A stretch of DNA of 64,000 nt from Aphis gossypii (Eukaryota > Arthropoda > Insecta > Hemiptera > Aphididae). The translations under genes and the position numbers were made by a program. This document shows positions 39,510 to 52,606 of this stretch, in pieces. The stretch covers positions 15,376,001 to 15,440,000 of the forward strand of contig NC_065532.1 of the NCBI RefSeq assembly GCF_020184175.1, read 5' to 3'. The notes under the pieces were generated by a model that was not told where the DNA came from, searched no databases, and saw only the letters and a program-made list of their open reading frames with translations. Each line of letters opens with the position of its first letter. Position 1 is the stretch's first letter.

Positions 39510-39683
39510 CAGTAAGTTCTTGTTACAACGAGTACCAATACAACGAAAAATCCCGTTATAACGAAAGTTATAGAGATCCCCTACCGAAAAGCTACATACA
39601 AAAGCTATTTCGTTACAACAACATTTTCGTTATAACGAAAAAAAATTCGATCCCTTGGAGTTTGTTGTAACGAGAACTTACTG
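39510..39683. mobile_element. Pogo/Tigger-like MITE, 174 bp
   Basis: Long terminal inverted repeats begin CAGTAAGTTCTTGTTACAAC and end GTTGTAACGAGAACTTACTG. TA dinucleotides flank both sides (39508-39509, 39684-39685), the Tc1/mariner/pogo target site. It is non-coding. A truncated relative lies at 12330-12477. Confidence 0.85.
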
Positions 39684-39984
39684 TAATAATTACAGAATGT
39701 TAAATTGTATACCTTGTGAACATCAATAATATTTTAAAATGAGTATGTTATACCTTTATACATGTATATGAAATGTATAAATATATATTGTATAAAAAAA
39801 CAGATAGTTTAAAATTTTGACCATTGAAGTTAAAATTATTTAACAATATATTGTATAGGTATACACATCACTTAATTCCAAAATATCTCTTAATTAATAT
39901 TCTCATCAGGGACAGGAGAAGATAAAACTCTATGGGAGCCAAGTCAATACACTGAAGTTAAAAAAATATCTTATTACAATACAT

Positions 39985-40188
39985 CAGGGGTGGCCAACGA
40001 GAAGAGATTCGCGAGTAGCCACCAAATATATTAATAAATATGGAAAAGACATAGTGTAAAAAAAAAAAGTCATATTATTATATAATACATAAATTTGTAT
40101 TTAAAATTTTTTTTTGTAAAAATATTCCGATAAGATGCGAGCCACAAAAGTCTATGAAGTGATCTGCACTACGGTTTGGCCACCCCTG
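39985..40188. mobile_element. hAT-type MITE, 204 bp
   Basis: The ends are CAGGGGTGGCCAAC and TTTGGCCACCCCTG, a classical hAT terminal repeat. The flanks CAATACAT and CAATATAT form an 8-bp duplication with one mismatch. It is non-coding. Confidence 0.85.
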
Positions 40189-43100
40189 CAATATATTTAC
40201 AATAATACACAATAATATTTAATATTATAAATCCCCATTAAAGACTTGCTTCTCAGTTTTTTTTTAGTTTGAATATCTATAAAAATAAAACAAAAATAAA
40301 CGATTTATAGATTTAATTTGCTAAAAGATAGAGAAAGATCAAAGCACTTTTTTTACTATATAATATGTATAAACGAATTCACAAAACAACATCAATCTAA
40401 ATTTAATGCATTATCATTGTTCTACTCAAAATCTAAAATTTAAAATTAATTTGGCACTATTTGGTATATTTTTTACTGTAAAATAAAAACATTGAATCGT
40501 GTATGTTTTTAAAACTATGAAAAAACAATTATCAGTGAGATTGCTATAGTTATGTATAATTAAATTATTAATCTTCGTTTAATACACAATCTTACAAAAT
40601 ATCATTTCATGAAAAAAAAAATATATATATAACCTGATCTTTTGAGTTTATTTTTATTTTTAATAGTAATTATATTCATAGTTTGCTTTATGCAATCTAG
40701 GGACTGTAAAGGGTTTGCCATCTGATGTGTTATGTTTCAAAATTAAGCTTTGCCTAACTCTTAGGTTTCTTGGTAAGTGATAGATCATGGTTAGTAAATT
40801 AAAACGTAATTATAATTGCCAAGTAAAATATAAGAAGAGTCACATGACACAGCAGGCGATCTTTAGCTGCTTTGAACCCGGTTTTTTGGCACTAAATTAC
40901 AACATAACATTAATTTAATGTTTGATATTGTTTGGTTGACATGGAAACTGTAATGGTCAGAAAAAAAGTATCCAACTCAAAAACATGTAAGAAAATATTC
41001 AAACATAACATTCAATCATAACAAAAAAATATTTAGTGATTTTATGCTTTAATCAACTACAATTTTTGCCACTACTATAAAATTATAATTTTAATTGTCC
41101 AACAAAAAAACTAGTAAACTATCTATGTATATCTATAGTGGAATCTAAAAATTAATACCATGAAATCTGTCAATAAGTAGTCAGTTAATGTGCTGTGATT
41201 TAATAAATAAAACATAAAAAACCTTTTAGAGGTTTTAAGTATAAGTGGCACAAATACCGTAAATAAATATTAAATATGTATATACATATGTTATTTTTTC
41301 AATTTAAATATAAGTAACCTGTGTAATAAGCAAATTATGCATAACAAAATAAAATATACCCAAGCTAAGTGTTTATTGACATAAATAATATAGTACTTGA
41401 ATCAGAAGATTATTAGAAGTGTGTTTTAATATAAGATTTCATTGAAGCTATTTATCTAGGATCATATTTACTTGAGATGTCTCTATGTATTTAAGACGAT
41501 ACAAAACAATATATATATCTACTTTAACATTATTTTAAATTCATATTAAAATAAATTAATATTTAAAAGATCTTAGCATCCATCTAATTTGTAAAACAAA
41601 TTTGAAAAGAATCGTCTCTCAAAATGTCATCTAAAAGCGGGCCATTCCTAAGATAAACAACAAAACATATTAATTTATTATTTAAAAAATATATATATTA
41701 TTACAGTTAATGGAAATAAAAAATTAAATTACAACAATCAGAAAACTTGCTATGTAACTTTAGTATAAAGGTTATTACTTATTAGCTTAAAAGGATATAA
41801 TATCTTTGAGTAAGTGTAATGAATGAATGTGTTAAATTTGAATTTAATAATGAATCATTTAATAGTGTAAATAGAAAAACTATTTTTAATCAAAAGACGT
41901 GATAGTTCTACATCCAAGTTAATTTATGTTTTATTATTAGTTATTACGTATGAATTTATTTTTTAATTCAGTAGGTTGTTCTGTTTTGTACTATATAAAA
42001 TATATTATTATTATTAGTTATCTTTTATCACCCAACTCATAATTCAATACTGACATACCATAGAATGATGTGAGTTGAATTGTTCAATGTTTGTGATAAA
42101 AATAACTAAGTATTCTAAAAATGTTATATTGTATAGAAAGTCAGTGACGTAATTTCATACAGGGATATGACTATATAAGTGTCATATGGATACCTCCCTC
42201 CCCTAATGAGCATTTTTTTATAACTGGCATACACTCCATAATATATTATTAAAATAATAATATTTGGAAACAAGTATAATATCATAATTTAGTGATAAAA
42301 TTATAAAAAAAAAAATAATTCTTATGTTAGCTGTTAGATTATTTAGTTATTAATAAAATATAAGTACCTAACTAATAAGATATATAATATGACATCATAA
42401 CTCTCAATATAATTAATTATAAGCTATTTTTGATAAAAATATAAAATAAAATAATATCATTGAATTAGTATAGGTCTATTCTATAATCAATGATAATACG
42501 TAGTATTTTTATGTTTTAAATAATAATAAATAAACTATTATTATATATTTATATACCATATATACTATATAGGTACCTTTATAGATTATAGAAGTAAATT
42601 ACAAAATAATAACTCATTATTATTATTATTATTATTAGTCATTTACACCTATAATCTTAAATTTGTATTTAATCATGTATTCGCAGTAAGAGTTATTACA
42701 TAATTTTATTAACATAAAATTATGTTAATACTTAATATTTTGTAAATATGAGTGCAAAGGTACTTACAATTATGCCCAAGTACACTAGATAAATGCATGC
42801 AATAGTCACATTGAAAAATACTTTATACGAAACATAATTTGGGATAATATTCAGTATTCTTATACAAACATGAAAAATGATAAATTACTCAACAAAAAAA
42901 TCATTGGTTTTATACTTTTGGCCCCCAAATTACTATAACTAGATAAAATTTGATAAATAACAATAACCCAATAACTATAACATTAAATGTTGAATATTTA
43001 AATATCTTTTCTACTCAAAAATTTTTTGTTAGATACAACTAACCTAACCCACTTATAAAAACAGGCATTGAATGTAGTTTTGAAAAAAAAACAAACAAAA

Positions 43101-44480
43101 TATTTAAGTACAAGGTTACTTATATTCATTATCATGTTAAAAAATATAGGTATTCGAAATATTTAAATATACCATACATTTATCATTATAATTTTTATAA
43201 GCACTCCAAAAAACTGAAATTTTTTCAGATTTACCATTAAGGGAGCACACGACACAAGAATAACTACATACACATTAATTTACCGACCTAAACATTTTGT
43301 TTTTAACGTTTAATTTATATTATATAATGGTAGTTTTTGTGTGCTAAAGACGAAGAAGTATCAGAAATTCAATACAGCAAATATTTTTTAAATATTAAAA
43401 ATACGAAAAGAGATGTCTTCGTTAAACATGAATCATTAAGGTCGATCATTCATTAAGGTGCGGCATTATATATAACATCGTATACAATTTTAAATCACAA
43501 GATTTTAAATATTTTCGGAAAACTAAACACTAAACTACAATTTCATTAACATCTTCGGTGTAGAAAAACGCATCATATACAAACAAAAATTCGAAAATAT
43601 ACTTTGAAGATATAAGTAAATTATTGTGTATAGCGAGCAACTACATGTACAAGATAGGCAATTTCCCATAACTCATTAAATAATATGAGTAGAAAACTAA
43701 AAAAGTTAAACCTAAACTATTGTTCTTAGAAATGAATATTATTTTAAATAAAAAAACATATGTTTTTGTATTTTGTGCTCTTGTGAAAACCTATATTTTA
43801 TGAAGTTTATTTGTCATCATTACCTACTAGAAATAGAGTCATATACATAAAAATATGCTAGATATTTCAACATAAAACGCAATAGCAAAATATAATGTTA
43901 TTTACGTCAAATTACCCATAGTGAAAGCAACAGAAATCACGTTGATTAAAGTGTGGACAAAGAGAGTGTTGTAACAGAGCACTTGGGAAATCGACATGAA
44001 CTAGTATATTATAATTAATAATATCTAGCATTCTACATTTTAAATACCTAGTCAAAGTATTTTTTAATCATTATTAATACTATAATTTTGTTTACTGTAT
44101 AAATAGCTTACAATTGGTTTAAATATTTTGAAAATGTAATTGTGTAATATAAAATGATAATTTAAGTAAAAGTGGATCGCGAACGTTTCAATATAAAAAT
44201 ATTATCCGACTTTACACTAGATTTTTAAGCCTTATTAATAAAATTAAAAAGGGGAAAAGTAGGTAGGTAACCAATATGTTGTACAGTAGGAGTCGAGTGT
44301 ACTTCATCATTGAGTAGGTCACTGAATTAAATTGAATATGTTAAATTTAAATTTAATAGAAGTAATAACTGCATACACGAAAAATGATAATAAAAAGAGG
44401 CAGTCTATATCAGCTTATTACCATATAAATATATTGTTATGAATTATTATACTAATTTATTTTCCTATTGGCTATTATCC

Positions 44481-44662
44481 ATGGGCGCCCATTGGGAGGG
44501 GCAAGATAGGGCACTTACCCCCCTCCTCTGGAAAAAAATATTTAAAACTTGTAGCTCAATAAATATTTTATTTTACCATAATATTATTATTATCTTTATT
44601 ACCTTACATTTGAGAATTTTTTTATTTTGACTCCCCCAAATAGTTACTTATGGGTGCCCGTG
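44481..44662. repeat. Probable small DNA transposon relic
   Basis: The left edge CATGGGCGCCCATTGGG and the right edge TATGGGTGCCCGTG are imperfect inverted repeats about 180 bp apart, with GGAGGGG/CTCCCCC runs just inside. No target duplication is evident. Confidence 0.4.
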
Positions 44663-46042
44663 TTGATATAAACTATAAATCTTTTAAACATACTCGTACA
44701 TTCTATTATTTATATTTTATATAGCATAATAAAATTATGATGTCATATGAAATACGTAAAACTTCACGATTAGAGAACACAGTTCAAAGAAAATATTATT
44801 AATGTGTAATTAACTAAGACAATTTAATAATTATATCTATTTAATTAGTGTAGAAAACAGCTATTATTGTAACTACAATAAAATACGCCTAACTAGAAAT
44901 ATTAGTGAAGGTAATTATCAATTAGGTTAATGTAGCTAAGGACATACAGAACATAGAAAATGGATTTTGCAATTCAAATGTTATGAAATTCATTTTTTAT
45001 TATTAGAAATATTTGTTTTTTTGAATTTATTTTTGTAAAATTCGATTTAAAGATTGGTATTATCATTATTCATTCTGCATTCAAGATTTTAGATTCAGAG
45101 TAACAGGGTGGAGCGATGAAGTTGTTGGTAAATATGAATGCGTTTTATTGTGTCTGAACACGTTTAAATTGTAGAAAATTAAAACATCGATAATAAACAG
45201 TTTCTGAAGCCAACTAAATCTAGCTGATACAATAATGAGCGATAAAGCCATGAAGGCGGGTCAAAAGTAAAATATACCCAGTATTTTTAAAAATAATCTG
45301 AAACAACCAAAATAAAATTATAGAAAAATAGGAATTTTAACAACAAACCGATTTTGACGAAACTTTTATTTGTTTTAATTTCCATATTACAACACACGAT
45401 TGAATGTACCAGAACAGCGACCAAAATGTGTCCAACACTGCAAACTCAACACTCGAGCACCCTTTACCAATTTTATACATCTATAACATTTGCGTCGGTA
45501 AACATCGGTCACTATCGTGAGTACCTATACACGTAAAACGGGTGAGTCCTCTAATGTACCATATTATTGACATCTTTGGGTCTAAGGGCCGCGAGCAGTT
45601 ACGCACAACTAATAATTTCATCATAAAATATTATCATCTATATAATCTTTTTAAACATGAAAATTTAATGTAAAATTCTTCATACGTTATTATAAATAAA
45701 ATTTAAAAAAAACGAATGCTAATTATATTGGGCAGTAATAGTATTTAAAAAATACTATTCATAAAGATGCAATTTTTTTACCACAACATGTCATATATTA
45801 TTTAGGTACTTGATTAAAAAAAAATCTTAAAATATTTAAATTAATTTTTAGCTATTTATATTAAAAATAAGTTTATATCGTTAAATGATATGATTGACTT
45901 TAAAAATAATAACTGTTATTAAATAATTAGGTACCTATATTATCTGTTTTTTGCAAATATTAGTTTGACTTGATCTTACTAGTATGCGATATCAATATAA
46001 ATTTATAATGTAATACTCGTATTCTTAGAAATATAAGCTGAC

Positions 46043-46290
46043 GGCAGAGACGTATCTAAGATTTTGTTTTGAGGGAGGTTGTAATTTTTTAACGTTATAG
46101 TATAAAATTTACAATTGGATAGCCTTTCATTTTCATTTCATTTTAGTCAAATATTGATAAACAAAATTATATTTCACTGTGACCGTGACTGTGAAATATA
46201 ATATAATATGTTTAAATTTTATAAAAAAATAAGAAAGTCCATTTGGGGGTGGTTGAACCCTCAAAATCACACCCTGAGTACGCTATCTGC
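46043..46290. mobile_element. hAT-like MITE, about 248 bp
   Basis: The left end reads GGCAGAGACGTATC and the right end, reversed, GCAGATAGCGTACTC. The flanking AGCTGAC occurs at 46036-46042 and 46291-46297, a 7-bp target duplication. It is non-coding. Confidence 0.6.
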
Positions 46291-46487
46291 AGCTGACAGA
46301 AATATCTACGATCAGAGTTGTTATCCGTATGCAGAAATTTACCATTAAATATAATACATTTATACAATTATCTGCTCAACAGCTAGGTAAATTTGATACC
46401 TACAATACAGCAGAGTCAGTTACCAGATATATTTTCATTGTACTAATAACAATTTACTTTATATAAGAGGATATCGGCGCATTATTT

Positions 46488-46849
46488 GTTTTTTCTCTCG
46501 GACCCACGCTTTCACCTAAAATCGTTTTTTATGACTTTTAAGTTTTAACTTTTAAGTAATCTTAGACCTATTACTAAAATTATAGAGGATAATATTTTTG
46601 AGGGTAAGACGTATCGGTTTTATTTGAATTGCTTATTGATTTTATATTCGGTTTAAAAGAAAAATTAATTTAATTTAAATGATGTTTAAATTATTTTGAA
46701 ACAATATTTAGTTATAGGTACCCTCAAAAAAAAATTTTCTATCGTTTTTTTTAATGGATGATTTAATTCTAAAATTACTAAAACATCAAAAAAACGATTT
46801 TAGGTGAAAGTGTTTTGTTTATTTTGCGCATGGGCAAGAGAGAGAAAAC
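46488..46849. mobile_element. MITE with two-block terminal inverted repeats
   Basis: The outer ends are GTTTTTTCTCTC and GAGAGAGAAAAC. An inner perfect 21-bp inverted pair lies at 46510-46530 and 46789-46809, with core TTTCACCTAAAATCG. The 260-bp interior has no coding frame. The superfamily is not recognised. Confidence 0.7.
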
Positions 46850-47219
46850 TAACAGTGAGCTAACATCTTCTTAGAAATTAATTTTTCGATTATTCAAACT
46901 ATCGAACATTAGTATTCATTTGATTTCAATAATTAATAAACCATAATTAACATACATTAAATGTAAATGAGTTTAATTGATGTACAATTAAACCAATGAA
47001 ATATGAACTATTAAGAAAAGTTTATTAAACTATAAAGTTATAAAGATTACACAAAAAATGTGTATTCCTTTAAATATCTAATTTAGGCCAAAGTTGAACT
47101 AAAAAAGCGGGCAAGTGAGTACCGCTTTGCTGTACATTAGGTGCCGTATGGATCATTATTATATATTATAGGAGTGTTAAATTTGAATCCAATGATAGTT
47201 ATCATTGTATACGAAAAAC

Positions 47220-48583
47220 GATTCTGAACGAAGATGATTTGTCAGCCTAGGATATAATTTCTAGTGGTTGGTGAAAAAGGTGGTTTATGTTTTAATGGCC
47301 TGAATACAACAAAATTTAAGTTCTTTTAAAATAATTGTAAGCTAAACTTATGAAAAACCTTGTATTAAATTTTCAACTCTTAGCTACTTATACAAAAATT
47401 TTTATGAAATATACCTACAAAATAATTTGCAAGTATTCATAGTTTTGACGAATTTTAGTCAATATTTGAACTTCAAATGCTAATAAAAAAAAATTGTGCC
47501 TATGTATTCTTATAATTTATTAATCACTATAATAATAACTTATGAGGAACTTTGCATTAAATTTTCAAGTATTTTGATAGGGCCAAAAAGATTTTATCGA
47601 CACTTCAAAAATATTTTTTCAGAAAAATTGAAAATTTCAGTTGTCTATAAATAGCTCAAAAAAAGTCAAAATATTTTGAAATTTAAATCACGTAAAGAAA
47701 ACACGAATCTTAATAACTGGTAAAATTTTCAAGTATCTACGACTTATACTTTTTGAATAATAACAAATATCAAAAATCGTTTGAGGCTAAACTGTTATTT
47801 AACGCGGTTTTGTAAAAATTTAAATTTCAAACACTCATAAAAATTTTTTGTCTGAATCCGGTAAAGTTTTTTTTACAGATATTTGAAGAAAAATTTATGG
47901 AGAACCTTGTACCAAATTTTCAAAACTTAATTATAAAAGAAAAAAATTATATGATTTTTCAACTTTAAAATTACTTGCAAATTTTCGCGTTTTCGACAGA
48001 TTTCGTAAAAATTTGAACTAAAAACGCTTATAAAAAAAAATTGTGACTAACGATTTTTAATTTTTTTTTAGCTACATTAAAAACAACTCATAAGGAACCT
48101 TGTATTAAATTTTCAAAACTTTTTGGTCATCCAAAATTTTTTTATCGACACTTTAAAAAAAATTTCTCAAAAAAATCGAAAATTTCAGTGGTCTATAAAT
48201 AACTCAAAAAAGTCAAAATTTTTTGAAAATTTAACTATTTACGGATACCACTGACATTAACATTTGGTGAAAATTTCAAGTATTTTCAGTGATTAGTTTT
48301 TGAATTACAACCATAAAAAAAAATCGATTTGGTCGAAAACTGGTTTTGCGTAAAAATTGCAGTTTTTCCGTCATTTTTTTTTTATTATTCTCGATTTTTT
48401 TGAAAACTGTTGGAAAATGTTATCTTTATAATGCACCAAGGATATTCACTTTTACATCGGAAACCACCCCCATTGTTTGAAATTGGAGCATTATTTCGAC
48501 TAGTTATGCTGTACACAGACACAAAAAAAAAAAAAAACACACATCATTGTAAAATCAATACATTCTTCACTTCGTTCAGAATC
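47220..48583. repeat. 1.36-kb repeat with 14-bp terminal inverted repeats
   Basis: The left end is GATTCTGAACGAAG (47220-47233) and the right end CTTCGTTCAGAATC (48570-48583). Inside, a degenerate unit recurs around CCTTGTATTAAATTTTCAA at about 47365, 47550, 47900 and 48100, so the interior is a decayed tandem array. Partial copies lie at 19200-20125 and 50450-50965. No transposase is encoded. Confidence 0.75.
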
Positions 48584-50449
48584 TAAAATACAACAAATTG
48601 TACTTATAAACATTTTTGAATTTTTTGATTACAGTATAAGCTACGTATTAATCAGTAATATTTTATTAATTTTCCAAGCCTTAACGAACATTTTATTTTT
48701 ATGAATTTGATCAAAATATAAGCTTCTTGTACTTTTAACCTTATTTTTTTCCAATTTCTATGAAAAATACTAGGAATTTTTTAATTTTGGTGAAAAGTTT
48801 TTTCTAAAATTTTCTAAAATTTTTTACTTTTGGTATCCTTAACTATCGATATTGGATAGTGAAGAAGTCGAAGACCAGCAAATAGAACCCTATACCATCA
48901 CAAGTAAAGAAAAATAATGTAAATATATTGAAACCAATGAGGTATGGGAGATTTATTTAAACCATTCTATTATTTATTACATAGAATAGAGAACGATGTT
49001 TTAAATAATAATAAAAATAAAAAACAATTAACTTTAGATCAATTCTTTAAAAATAATATGTAGGTATGTATATTTTTTGATTTCTTTAATGTAAACTACT
49101 AAATTAACTTTTAAATATTTGAAATCACACATTTGAAATTTTGAAAAAATCATCAATTAAATAGTTTATTTATAATATTACAAGAATATAAACATACTTC
49201 AAATAGGTACATAATTTTTAAAAAAAAACCCACTTATATGGCTGTATATCCTATAAATTGATGACGTTGCTAAAATATTAAATGTTTCCATGCCCATGTT
49301 TAAAATTGCACAAATAAAAATACATATTTAAGATATATTTTAGATGCAATAAACAATAATCGACTATTTTTAAGTTAATTTGACTTTAAAACAAGTTTCA
49401 AAAAAAAAAAGAAAAAATCAATTGAAAATGAATGAGAAGATAGAACACAATCATATTTTTAACATGAGCCTACCTCGAAAAAAAAAATATATATATAATG
49501 AATTGATTCAGAATCTAAATCCATCACTCTTGTTAAATAAATAATTTTAATGTATTTTGCTTCTACAAGTTCTTATATAAGTAATCAAAATTACATTTTC
49601 ATTTAATAAATATTATAAAAAGTAAGTCATTTTTTGTAATATGCTTTTGTTGTAAAAAGTTCCATCATCTTCATTGAATTTATTTTTAGAGTTAAGATTG
49701 AGTGTATTACAACAATAATAAAATCTTACGGATGCAAGTTGCATAGGTATTTAAGAAAATAATATTTATAAAATGTACCTATCTAATAGCATATAGATCA
49801 ATAAATAAATATTTCGAAATATTTTTTCATTTTTGTGGTCAATATAATTTTTGAGTATTTAAAATATTTACAATTAGAAATACTTATTAATAATAATAAA
49901 GTAAATTAATCATATAAATCACTTTATGTGTTAAATAATAATCTTGAGATAAGAATGATAAGACAGATAGATAAATATACAACTTTTTAACAACTTCTAC
50001 TTAAAAAACACATATTATTTCAATTCCTAACCTTGCTACCCACAGAATCAAAATTCTAATAACTTAATAGGTACTCATTAAATGTTCAATCCTTAGGTTT
50101 TAAAATTAAATATTTTATGAATTATTTATGAGTCATTTTATAACTAATTAAACTAGTTACTAGTCCTTTATAGCAAATAAAAACATTTTTTTTTTTCGTA
50201 AGGTTAGGTTTATGAGCCTAAAATACAAAATTTAAAAGATATTTTGAGATCCATATACTTGGGTAATATATTTCAAATTTCAGAATTCTGAATATAATAA
50301 ACTTGGCAGGCTTATATAGCTGTAAACTGCTTATATACAAATAAACATTGCCTTATAATTAATATAGATAATTATTTCATGCCTAGTAAATGATAATATG
50401 AATACCTATTTATTTTAAACTCAGTTTTTAGAGATATACATTTTTAAGT

Positions 50450-50965
50450 TTAATACAAACAAAATTGATTTTGTTGAAAATTTGGTTTGCGTAGAAATTC
50501 CAAGTTTCCATAAATTGTTTTATTGTTTTTTTCCCAATTTATTATACTAAAAAATATTGGAAAATTTTTACTTTTGACTCCCAGAATACCAACTAATAAT
50601 TAAATTTTTTACAAGTAACCACCCTAAAAATAAAAGTTTGAACATTTATTTTTATTATAGTGTTGAAAAAATATCTTTTAAATTATTTTTTTGACATCAC
50701 CCAAAAATTAACAAAATAATTGGGATTATATAATATTGTGACCATCTGATTAAATAGTTAATTGGTGATATATTGATATATTTTGTGGCACCTAGTAGAT
50801 AAGGTAAAGATGATTTTTTATCTATTTTTATATTTTTCAACTAAATTCTTTAGAGGTAGGTGGATTCTCAGAAATATCTTCAACATCACATATTATTTAG
50901 TAAAAAGGCATCACTGACAGTCACAAAAAAACCAAATGCATTTCACTATTCTCAGAGTCTAATAT
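50450..50965 (+). repeat. Partial copy of the 1.36-kb TIR repeat family
   Basis: The sequence AAAATTTGGTTTGCGTAGAAATTCC and the end TATTCTCAGAGTCTAATA correspond, in order, to the right half and terminus of the copy at 47220-48583. The left half is missing. Confidence 0.55.
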
Positions 50966-51649
50966 TGTTACTTACCATTAGATATTGTTTTTTCTTTTAT
51001 AAATTAACTAGGTATAACAATTCATAATAATAATATAGGTAATATACTTAATTATATGCAAAATAGTATGCTAAATCTATTTATGATTATTAATTATAAT
51101 ATAAATAAATAAAAAATTAGGTCAAGATCTATCAATAAATTACAAAAAAATCACCTTATGGTTAGCTAATTAATTAGACACACCCTTGAGTGTTTTATTT
51201 TTAATTCACTATAATAAATTTGTGTATCTAAAATATAATAAAATTATGTATAAATAAATATAAATAAAATGTAGTATAAATGTATATAACCAAACTTTTA
51301 TTTCACAGTAGGTATCCTACATATCCATGTTTTTAAATTATTTCATCAATCATATTACTTATTGGCATTAGTCTTTCTTCCAGTATTAATATTATTTATA
51401 CAAGTATAAATAAATACCTTTGACTTAAATTTACATTTAATACAATTAAGAATTTTAAATATATAATATAATCTATACATTTAAACCAATAATTGTGCTT
51501 ATTGTATTATTATTTAGTTTTATCATTAAATTACAATCAATGAAAAATAAGATAATTTTAAGTTCAACTATAAAATAAAATACACATAAGCCACACAGAT
51601 AAGACAATGTATTTAATGTTATTAATAAATATTAAAAAATATATCTTAC

Positions 51650-52523
51650 CTAACAAGTAAAATCTGTAGAATCAGTGTTGATTGATAAACTATACTTTTA
51701 CCAGAGTCTAAATAGTGAACTGTAGACAAATGAAAGTCAATATGCAACTATGAAAATAACCTTCAATGAGAAGATATGTTTCTGGCCCTCATTCTTCGAC
51801 ACGGCAGCTGCAGTGCAAATCGCTAAATCGAAATTAGATAGGATAGGATACGTTTTGTCCACGACTTTCTAATATTTTTCCTTCGACAACTACAGATAAC
51901 CCTTATCAGTTTCCGTGAATAAAATGGAATCAAAAGTTTGATAACAAGAATGGAACAAATGTTTAGTAGAACCAAAGAACAAACGTAGAACAAACGGCTA
52001 TGAGTGCTATGACACGATTTAAGATAGAAAATAGTAAATACCATGACAAATATTTTCTTATTGTCATGTATTATTGTTATATATATTCTGTGGATAAACA
52101 GTGGTAATACTTTACAACTATTTTATAACTATTTAACAGTGATTTTTCCTTGGACCGTTCTTTAGCCATAAAAGTAAAAACCAAAACATTGTATAAATAA
52201 TTAAAAATAGATAAAATACACATACAAAGGTGTGTAATACACTAATAATTATTGCTTTTAATTCCTAGTTATTACCATAGAACAATTTTTTATAAGCTGG
52301 ACATTTTTTTGTGATTTTGTCACACGGCAAGATTGTAATTGTAATTTTTTTGATTTGGTGATATTTATTATATTTCTGATTTTTATTATTCTTATCGTTA
52401 TCACTCCAAGAGAATATGTAAATTACGTGCTGTTTCATAGCAAGATCTATATATAAAGATTCTTTATAGATCTTAGGTAATCTAACCAGTAAGTTAACCA
52501 CCACAAATATTAATAATTTTGGA
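51650..52523 (-). promoter_or_regulatory. Candidate Ctr1 leader exon and promoter region
   Basis: A strong minus-strand donor TTAG/GTAAGA (GT at 51648-51649) ends a stretch that is less AT-rich than its surroundings (51780-51850 has GGCAGCTGCAGTGC). It could be the non-coding first exon of Ctr1, 13 kb upstream of its start codon. No coding content is recognised in the two open frames here. Confidence 0.3.
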
Positions 52524-52606
52524 ACACGATGTAGAGAAAATAATGTACTTAATACTTACCTATAGCCTATAGGCTATAGCAGTATAGCCTATAATGTACA
52601 TCGTGT
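52524..52606. repeat. 83-bp nested palindrome
   Basis: The outer arms ACACGATGTA (52524-52533) and TACATCGTGT (52597-52606) enclose a perfect 18-bp palindrome TATAGCCTATAGGCTATA (52561-52578). It could be a MITE or a hairpin in the putative head-to-head promoter region. Confidence 0.6.

Larger units (their letters stand above)
38424..51649. other. Gene-poor 13-kb stretch rich in small transposons
   Basis: No exon with both splice sites and recognisable protein was found on either strand. Because Ctr1 has an acceptor just before its start codon, much of this is probably its first intron, reaching a leader exon near 51650 or earlier. Separate mobile elements are listed individually; between them the sequence is AT-rich and featureless. 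A few GC-richer patches (45090-45600) have a plus-strand GTGAGT donor after AAACGG near 45540, but no coding partner. Confidence 0.5.

Noticed and set aside
42130..42215. Transposon-like end (CAGTGACGTAATTTCATAC)
   Set aside because: No matching opposite end or target duplication could be found nearby, so boundaries cannot be supported.
42616..42640. ATT trinucleotide run and several TA runs elsewhere
   Set aside because: Simple microsatellites expected in such AT-rich DNA; no functional signal attached.
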